Positions 5,323-9,316 of a DNA stretch of 9,316 nucleotides are shown piece by piece; the first letter of the stretch is position 1; each line of letters begins with the position of its first letter. Both the position numbers and the translations under genes were made by a program. The stretch comes from 2-02-FULL-46-13 sp036517235 (GTDB lineage: Bacteria > Patescibacteriota > Minisyncoccia > Phycocordibacterales > DSPV01), in contig DATDXL010000038.1 of assembly GCA_036517235.1 (NCBI GenBank), positions 1-9,316 of the forward strand. Direction: 5' to 3'. The notes under the pieces are model-generated. The model saw only the letters and a list, made by a program, of their open reading frames with translations. It was not told where the DNA came from and searched no databases.

Positions 5323-7992
5323 ATGAAATACCGAAAGCTAGTCTTGCTGGTTACGATAATAGTCTTCTCGGCGGCTATATTTGTTCCAAGTATTACAAAT
5401 GCGTGCGGAACAACAAATATATACTCTGCTTCTGCGTACCCTTATTATTCTCCTGCACCGAATACATACAAGCTTACAGGTATATTTCGCATACAGGGTT
5501 TTGGTCATGGAAACTGTCTTCAGAACAACGAGGTCAGTCCTGACTATGGATCGGTGGGCATTGTAAATCCGGATTCCGCCTCCAATGGCAAACCCAGCAT
5601 TATTCTACTTAGGGCCAGCGTACCTGGTCAAGTCTATACCACGCCTTATGTTCCGAACGTTATATGGTTCTACGAATATTTTGTGCTGGATAACACTTTT
5701 GTTCCTTCCACATACGTTACTGTGGAAGGAATAAACAGGCCCTACACTACATTGTCTGGTTCTAATTCAGATAAGAGCGCGGTACAAGCGCTTCTTACAA
5801 AATATGGATATCTGACAATACGTTTTAACAATTACCACAATGTTAACGTACTATCAGCTGGTGCATCCACCAGTACTCCTAACACCGATCCTAATGCCGG
5901 CGTTCTAAGTTTTGTTCCCTCTGGTACCACTCCGACACAGCTTAAGATAAAGTTAGATTTGAGCAAGGTCAATACAGCCTCGAACATATTTAACATTCCC
6001 TATTTAGAGCGTAGCAGTTCGTTAGGTGCCGGTGGGGTTCCATCTTGGGTTGCTGTACCTAATAGTTTACATATTCTGACAAATCCTACAGTGACTGATA
6101 TTAATCTTTTACCTAATACAACCTATTCATACAGATTTCGGCAATATTTAGGAAACACATACACACCATACTCAAATATCATTTCCACAACCACACCGCC
6201 TCTAAAAACTGCACCGAGCAATCTGACCGCAACCCTCGCAACAAGTAATGACCGCGTACAACTTTCCTGGACCGATAACTCCGTCGGAGAAACTAACTGG
6301 GTGATAGAACGTGCTACCGATGCCGCACTCACTACCTTTACTACGGCTGGTTTTATCGGAGCGACTTCCACACAATTTACCGACAACATAGACACGGCTC
6401 AGCTTCTCGCAGACCGAATCGCCTATCGAGTGCGTGCCATGTTCTCTGATGGGACTTATTCAGATCCAAGCAACACTGCCTATGTTTCGAATTGCGTAAA
6501 AATTAGCGGCACTGGACCGAAAAGAGTGGTATTTATGAGAGGATTGGGTTGGGCATGGAATACACCGACAATAAGCCAGTACCAGACATTCGTGAATAGG
6601 ATAAAAAATGAGGGTTTTGGTGGTATCGAACCCTTTAAGTCTTACCTATCACAATTTTCATTCTATATTGATCTAAAGATGATCCAAGATAATGATTTCC
6701 CTTCAACAGGAAAAGATATTAGTCCTCTCGATATTGAAGCATCGGATATGGTAGTTGCGCGTTCAAGCTGTTCCACACAACCAGCGAGCGATGGAAATCC
6801 TCCGTTTACTGCGAACCAGTATATCTTCTTCTGGGGTCGTCTCCTTGGTAACAGCGGGTTCGCCCACTGGAACAGACCCGTTGCGTATGTAAATCCACCT
6901 GTTATGTCAAATTCTCTAGTCCCCGTTTTTCCCATACATGAAACCGCTCATACATTCGCTGGCCTCTATGATGAATATATATACCGCGAGCTTGAAAACC
7001 CGCACATTGATATGTGGAATTGGTCACAGAGAACCGGGTGGTCATACAAAAATTGTGTTGAGAGACCTTCATGGCAATATCGAGCCAGCGACAACCACAT
7101 TTACGGTGCTATAGATCAACGAGGGTGTTCATTCTACAGAGATATAAACGCCGATCCGCGGTTTCCAATAAACTACTTTCGCCCTGGTTACACCAGTATG
7201 ATGAAAGGCAACGAGAGCGGAGGCGAGTACCGCTTCAACGTCATTTCATGCGGCTATATCATCGCGACGATCAATAACGAGCCCTTGGACCAGCAACATG
7301 CACAGCAGTATTGGCAAAATGAATGCAAACTGATGGCGCAGCAAGGAACAGTCATCATGAACAGTCTCCCACCCATTAATCCTAAACCATTCCCCAAAAA
7401 GATTCCGAATGTCGAAACCTCCTCAATTATACTTTCTCAAGTCTCATCAAGTGAAAGCGGTGTTCCCCAAAATGGAGTATCGGGATCAACCGTGACCATC
7501 ACCGGATCTGGATTCACGCTAATAGACAACGCCGTGCAATTTATCAATACCACAACCGGTGCAATGTTTGATATCCTTGGCATCCCGAGTGACGGCACCT
7601 CCATCTCATTTACGATTCCCACCAATGTTCCACTGGGACAATACACCCTGAAGGTGGGTGCGTTTAATAGCGACTGGTCAGATCCGTATCCCTTTACCAT
7701 AACTTCTTCCGCAAGCTCGCCCATTCCTCCTCCCAATGAGAACCCGATACCGCCTCCCGAAAGTATTACCTACCCGCCTCACTCGCCCGCACCAGAATCA
7801 ATCGGTCCTCCTCCACCCCCAGCTCCGGGAGCATCCACACTCTTTTCCCGCCTCATCACCTATATCCTCAACCCGATTGCCTATCTGCTCATCGGTCTGG
7901 CGGTAGTGATATTTCTGCAGTGGGCGATATGGTTCGTGTCGAAAGCTGATGACCCAGAGGCTCGGGAGGAAGGGAAAAAACACTTAATTTGA
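5323..7992 (+). CDS. secreted M64 (IgA-peptidase-like) metallopeptidase with FN3, IPT/TIG and membrane-anchor modules
   Basis: 889 aa from the chosen ATG. Order of parts: signal peptide (1-27, KYRK then a hydrophobic core, cleavage near Ala-Cys); a beta-rich region with a divergent FN3-like repeat ending in NTTYSYRFRQY (to about 292); a clearer fibronectin-III domain (about 296-388); a peptidase domain (about 395-685). The peptidase region shows the M64 signature IEPFKSYLSQFSFY and the zinc motif HETAHTFAGLYDEY (539-552: His539, Glu540, His543, probable ligand Asp550), with a possible Met-turn at SMM (625-627). An IPT/TIG domain (about 700-797), a proline-rich stalk (800-838) and a membrane helix (about 847-876) follow, then DDPEAREEGKKHLI. 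M64 enzymes include the IgA protease of Clostridium ramosum, so a host- or glycoprotein-directed surface protease is plausible; the real substrate is unknown. An in-frame TTG at 5284 would add 13 residues. The TGA at 7990 looks premature (see the tail feature). Confidence 0.9.
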   Translation: MKYRKLVLLVTIIVFSAAIFVPSITNACGTTNIYSASAYPYYSPAPNTYKLTGIFRIQGFGHGNCLQNNEVSPDYGSVGIVNPDSASNGKPSIILLRASVPGQVYTTPYVPNVIWFYEYFVLDNTFVPSTYVTVEGINRPYTTLSGSNSDKSAVQALLTKYGYLTIRFNNYHNVNVLSAGASTSTPNTDPNAGVLSFVPSGTTPTQLKIKLDLSKVNTASNIFNIPYLERSSSLGAGGVPSWVAVPNSLHILTNPTVTDINLLPNTTYSYRFRQYLGNTYTPYSNIISTTTPPLKTAPSNLTATLATSNDRVQLSWTDNSVGETNWVIERATDAALTTFTTAGFIGATSTQFTDNIDTAQLLADRIAYRVRAMFSDGTYSDPSNTAYVSNCVKISGTGPKRVVFMRGLGWAWNTPTISQYQTFVNRIKNEGFGGIEPFKSYLSQFSFYIDLKMIQDNDFPSTGKDISPLDIEASDMVVARSSCSTQPASDGNPPFTANQYIFFWGRLLGNSGFAHWNRPVAYVNPPVMSNSLVPVFPIHETAHTFAGLYDEYIYRELENPHIDMWNWSQRTGWSYKNCVERPSWQYRASDNHIYGAIDQRGCSFYRDINADPRFPINYFRPGYTSMMKGNESGGEYRFNVISCGYIIATINNEPLDQQHAQQYWQNECKLMAQQGTVIMNSLPPINPKPFPKKIPNVETSSIILSQVSSSESGVPQNGVSGSTVTITGSGFTLIDNAVQFINTTTGAMFDILGIPSDGTSISFTIPTNVPLGQYTLKVGAFNSDWSDPYPFTITSSASSPIPPPNENPIPPPESITYPPHSPAPESIGPPPPPAPGASTLFSRLITYILNPIAYLLIGLAVVIFLQWAIWFVSKADDPEAREEGKKHLI

Positions 7993-8079
7993 GGGATTGT
8001 TGGACTCTTCGTGATTGTTGCGGTATATGGCATTCTCAATTTTGTACAGAACACCCTCCTCACTTTGTTTAACAAATGA
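7990..8079 (+). pseudogene. in-frame continuation of the M64 protein after a premature TGA
   Basis: After TGA 7990-7992 the same frame stays open for 28 codons and encodes GIVGLFVIVAVYGILNF and more, a second membrane helix, ending at tandem stops TGA TAA (8077-8082) beside the terminator stem. In the two-helix pilin-like module common in Patescibacteria, the motif after a charged EEGKKH loop is typically I/L-W-G-I-I-G-L-F-V. The stop therefore sits where Trp (TGG) is expected, one base change away. It may be a real truncation, stop-codon readthrough, or a sequencing or population variant. TGA ends the MOSC, M50 and lipoprotein genes normally, which argues against genome-wide recoding. Confidence 0.75.
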
Positions 8080-8080
8080 T

Positions 8081-8103
8081 AAAGGGTATTAAACCCTTTG
8101 TTC
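8081..8103 (+). terminator. probable terminator of the M64 gene
   Basis: Perfect 7-bp stem AAAGGGT/ACCCTTT (8081-8087 with 8093-8099) followed by GTTC. The T-tract is weak. It directly adjoins the second stop codon pair and not the premature TGA, supporting 8077-8082 as the ancestral gene end. Confidence 0.5.
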
Positions 8104-8105
8104 AC

Positions 8106-8241
8106 GTCTGCCTGTGCGGACACGCAGACAGGTCGCTCGTTCGGGAGAGAAAAAAGAAAATACTTTTCTCTCTCCACACATGGGCCCTGCTGGGCTCAGT
8201 ACTTCCTCGCTCAACGCTCGGGCGCACATTCGCTAGCGAAT
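8106..8241. repeat. three intergenic palindromes
   Basis: GTCTGC/GCAGAC (8106-8111 with 8124-8129), an imperfect stem GGAGAGA/TCTCTCC extended by AAAA/TTTT (8144-8155 with 8164-8175), and the perfect palindrome ATTCGCTAGCGAAT (8228-8241). No gene is seen between the M64 terminator and the terminator at 8242-8279. Confidence 0.5.
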
Positions 8242-8279
8242 AAAAAAGAGAAAGGGCTTCGCAACAAGTTGCGAAGCCC
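8242..8279 (-). terminator. strong minus-strand terminator
   Basis: A perfect 12-bp stem GGGCTTCGCAAC/GTTGCGAAGCCC (8279-8268 with 8265-8254) is followed on the minus strand by TTTCTCTTTTTT. No T-tract follows on the plus strand. The nearest minus-strand gene upstream is the recombinase, whose stop lies about 550 nt away beyond the tRNA-Glu copies, so recombinase mRNA may run antisense through them and end here. Confidence 0.75.
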
Positions 8280-8293
8280 GACTCAAAATGGTT

Positions 8294-8358
8294 GGGACTT
8301 GAAGTCCCGGAAATTGTTGGGACTATCGTCCCAGATTTTGTTTGGGAGACAAGCTCCC
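8294..8358. repeat. three tandem hairpins with an exact 25-nt period
   Basis: GGGAC-TTGAA-GTCCC starts at 8294, GGGAC-TATC-GTCCC at 8319 and GGGAG-ACAAG-CTCCC at 8344. The 5-bp stems are conserved, including a C-G to G-C swap in the third unit that keeps pairing, while the loops differ. Spacers are AT-rich and end in TTGTT or TTGTTT. It may be a REP/BIME-like element, a protein-binding RNA array or a remnant of a transposon end; I cannot tell which. Confidence 0.75.
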
Positions 8359-8539
8359 GAAGAACGAACTTGATACCCGAAGGTTTCTTGTTCTAGTGAG
8401 AGAATACCATCTCTGCCGACACGTGCAAACAAAGGTGTGGATAAGTCTCTTCGTCCTATTTACCTTGCTGTACATCGATTTATGTGAGAAATTACTACCA
8501 TGGCCCTATCGTTTTGGGGTGGTACGGGTTTATTATAGT
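8359..8539. other. intergenic, little seen apart from a 12-nt tRNA fragment
   Basis: No credible gene. The sequence TGGCCCTATCGT at 8501-8512 repeats the start of the tRNA-Glu copy and its two preceding bases (8539-8550). A perfect DnaA-box 9-mer lies on the minus strand at 8436-8444 but stands alone. Confidence 0.5.
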
Positions 8540-8592
8540 GGCCCTATCGTCTAGTGGTTAGGACACGGCCTTCTCAAGGCTGGAGACGGGGT
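8540..8592 (+). pseudogene. broken 5' copy of tRNA-Glu(CTC)
   Basis: Bases 8541-8584 are identical to 8822-8865 in the intact tRNA: acceptor 5' strand, D-arm, and anticodon arm with CTC. The T-stem 5' strand CGGGG (8587-8591) is also present, but the T-loop is lost from 8593 (TGAGCTC instead of TTCGACT), and no matching 3' acceptor follows before the second copy. Position 1 is G here, which would pair with C72 of the intact copy better than that copy's own A. A tRNA with an intron or a large insertion is a conceivable alternative. Confidence 0.7.
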
Positions 8593-8804
8593 GAGCTCGG
8601 GAAGGGACCCGAGCGCAAGGCCGGAGCGCGACGGCGCGAGGCGGGTTGAAGTGCGAATACGTGGAGCACTGAAAGACCTTTTGAGATAGTTTCAAGCGTA
8701 GCGAAGAAAGTATCCAAAAGGTGTACTGACCCTGTAAGGGTCGCGCAAATGTTCACCAGAACATTATGCGTGACCGACTCCAAAGTCGAAACCGTTTAAA
8801 GTTT
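8593..8804 (+). other. structured insert between the tRNA-Glu copies
   Basis: No credible protein gene, but successive hairpins nearly tile it. They are GCTCGGG/CCCGAGC (8595-8601 with 8608-8614), GTGC/GCAC (8651-8669), a long arm closed by ACCTTTTG/CAAAAGGT (8676-8683 with 8715-8722), GACCC/GGGTC (8728-8742), CGCA-AATGTTC/GAACATT-TGCG (8744-8770) and CGACT/AGTCG (8775-8788). The 5' third is strongly GC-rich. It could be an unrecognised structured RNA, an intron or a small non-autonomous element. I find no group I core motifs and no group II domain V. Confidence 0.5.
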
Positions 8805-8810
8805 GATAAT
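8805..8810 (+). promoter_or_regulatory. -10 box of the intact tRNA-Glu
   Basis: GATAAT (5/6 to TATAAT) gives a predicted start near 8817, four bases before the mature tRNA. No clear -35 box is visible. It lies in the AT-rich end of the insert, so the insert seems to supply the promoter. Confidence 0.45.
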
Positions 8811-8820
8811 ATTGAATTAC

Positions 8821-8895
8821 AGCCCTATCGTCTAGTGGTTAGGACACGGCCTTCTCAAGGCTGGAACCGGGGTTCGACTCCCCGTAGGGTCACCA
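8821..8895 (+). tRNA. tRNA-Glu(CTC)
   Basis: Complete cloverleaf: acceptor AGCCCTA (8821-8827) with TAGGGTC (8885-8891), D-arm 8830-8845, anticodon stem CGGCC/GGCTG with loop TTCTCAA and anticodon CTC (8854-8856), T-arm CGGGG-TTCGACT-CCCCG (8868-8884), discriminator A and encoded CCA (8893-8895). Oddities: position 1 is A facing C72, and pair 2-71 is G-U. The mismatch arises because the sequence 5' of 8822 differs from that before the broken copy, which carries G1. It reads GAG codons. Confidence 0.93.
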
Positions 8896-9316
8896 AGAGA
8901 AACATTGTCGGAATTAAGAAAGTGGAGCGATTTTGCGGAAGCCAAAATCGCACTATCAATTTCTTTTCCGCCGAAGGCGGAAGCCGTGAATTCCCACAGT
9001 TCGCCCCAGCCATATGAAAGCGTTTTGTCTTTGAGAGAAGGGTTAGAGCCGATTTTTTGGAAAAACCGCTTCCATTCAAGATGGTTGTCGTTTTTTCCAA
9101 GTTCCACGGCTTCTCTCAAAGACAAAACGAAACTCCGCAAGGGTTCGACCCAATTCTTTCTCTGTTGCCCAAAATCCCACAAACTTTCCGCGATTGACGC
9201 TTTTTGACGCAGGAGAAGGTCTTTACGTGTTAAATATGCGGTGCGTTCAATGTCGCCGTCGAGATACACAGAAACCAGTTTGTCTAACTTCTCCTGTGTC
9301 TCGGAAAGTTTGGACT
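8832..9316 (-). CDS. serine site-specific recombinase, C-terminal part (cut by window edge)
   Basis: The frame is open to the right edge, so the catalytic N-terminal domain lies outside; about 160 C-terminal residues are seen. The segment SETQEKLDKLVSVYLDGDIERTAYLTRKDLLLRQKA (divided here: a coiled coil, then YLDGDIER) and NWVEPLRSFVLSLREA ... FFQKIGSNPSLKDKTLSYGWGELWEF match the C-terminal region I remember in Patescibacteria resolvase/invertase-type recombinases. These enzymes insert or excise DNA through a serine-linked intermediate. The last 20 residues, GDPTGSRTPVPALRRPCPNH, are encoded by the antisense strand of tRNA-Glu (stop TAG at 8834-8832). This suggests that insertion into the tRNA replaced the original gene end. 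A GTG at 9269 lies inside the frame and is not the true start. Contains a 20-bp perfect inverted repeat. Confidence 0.82.
   Translation of the reverse strand, partial: SKLSETQEKLDKLVSVYLDGDIERTAYLTRKDLLLRQKASIAESLWDFGQQRKNWVEPLRSFVLSLREAVELGKNDNHLEWKRFFQKIGSNPSLKDKTLSYGWGELWEFTASAFGGKEIDSAILASAKSLHFLNSDNVSLGDPTGSRTPVPALRRPCPNH
9021..9129. repeat. 20-bp perfect inverted repeat inside the recombinase gene
   Basis: The arms at 9021-9040 and 9110-9129 are exact reverse complements, separated by 69 nt. They encode VLSLREA and SLKDKTLS in the recombinase, so both lie in coding sequence. Chance formation of 20 perfect pairs at this distance is very unlikely. Confidence 0.85.

Noticed and set aside
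5323..7992. Genome-wide UGA recoding (as in Gracilibacteria or Absconditabacteria)
   Set aside because: The MOSC, M50 and lipoprotein genes end at TGA directly before terminators, and UGA there means Gly whereas the expected residue here is Trp.
8294..8358. CRISPR array
   Set aside because: Units are only 25 nt with 5-bp hairpins and non-identical sequence; there are no identical repeats separated by unique spacers and no cas genes.
8436..8444. Perfect DnaA-box 9-mer on the minus strand
   Set aside because: A single box is expected by chance now and then in this length; there is no box cluster, AT-rich unwinding element or dnaA/dnaN gene, so no origin is claimed.
8540..8820. Group I or group II intron inside tRNA-Glu
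   Set aside because: I find no recognisable group I core (P7/S element) nor a group II domain V, and the direct repeat of the whole 5' half is not expected from intron insertion. Kept only as an alternative.

Overview
The window looks like chromosomal DNA from a Patescibacteria (Candidate Phyla Radiation) bacterium, probably Parcubacteria-like. I infer this from remembered family resemblances, not from a search. The clues are the two-membrane-segment, pilin-like tail on the large surface protein, the C-terminal style of the serine recombinase at the right edge, and the many small intergenic hairpins. The genetic code looks standard, because TGA serves as the ordinary stop of several genes.

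Left part (1-4405): everything is read leftward on the minus strand, mostly as single genes separated by their own terminators. In transcription order these are a membrane-anchored M23 (LytM-type) peptidase, a small cysteine-motif protein, an M50 site-2-protease-like membrane peptidase, a four-helix small membrane protein, a MOSC-domain protein, and a roughly 170-200 nt structured RNA with its own promoter and terminator. That RNA resembles 6S RNA at both ends.

Middle (4406-8100): a hairpin-rich divergent intergenic region is followed by two plus-strand genes for exported proteins. One is a small putative lipoprotein. The other is a large multidomain surface protein with signal peptide, fibronectin-III-like repeats, an M64 (IgA-peptidase-like) zinc peptidase domain, an IPT/TIG domain, a proline-rich stalk and a membrane anchor. 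The large gene is interrupted close to its end by an in-frame TGA where relatives of the anchor module carry Trp. The remaining 28 codons, including a second membrane helix, are still open and run to a tandem stop beside the terminator.

Right part (8100-9316): a repeat-rich stretch holds a three-unit hairpin array with an exact 25-nt period. It is followed by a broken 5' copy of tRNA-Glu(CTC), a 228-nt insert folded into consecutive hairpins, and an intact tRNA-Glu(CTC). The minus-strand serine recombinase gene enters from the right edge, and its last codons are antisense to this tRNA. This is the typical look of an integration locus at a tRNA gene. The envelope enzymes (M23, M50, M64, lipoprotein) suggest a cell-surface maintenance or host-interaction neighbourhood next to a mobile-element boundary.
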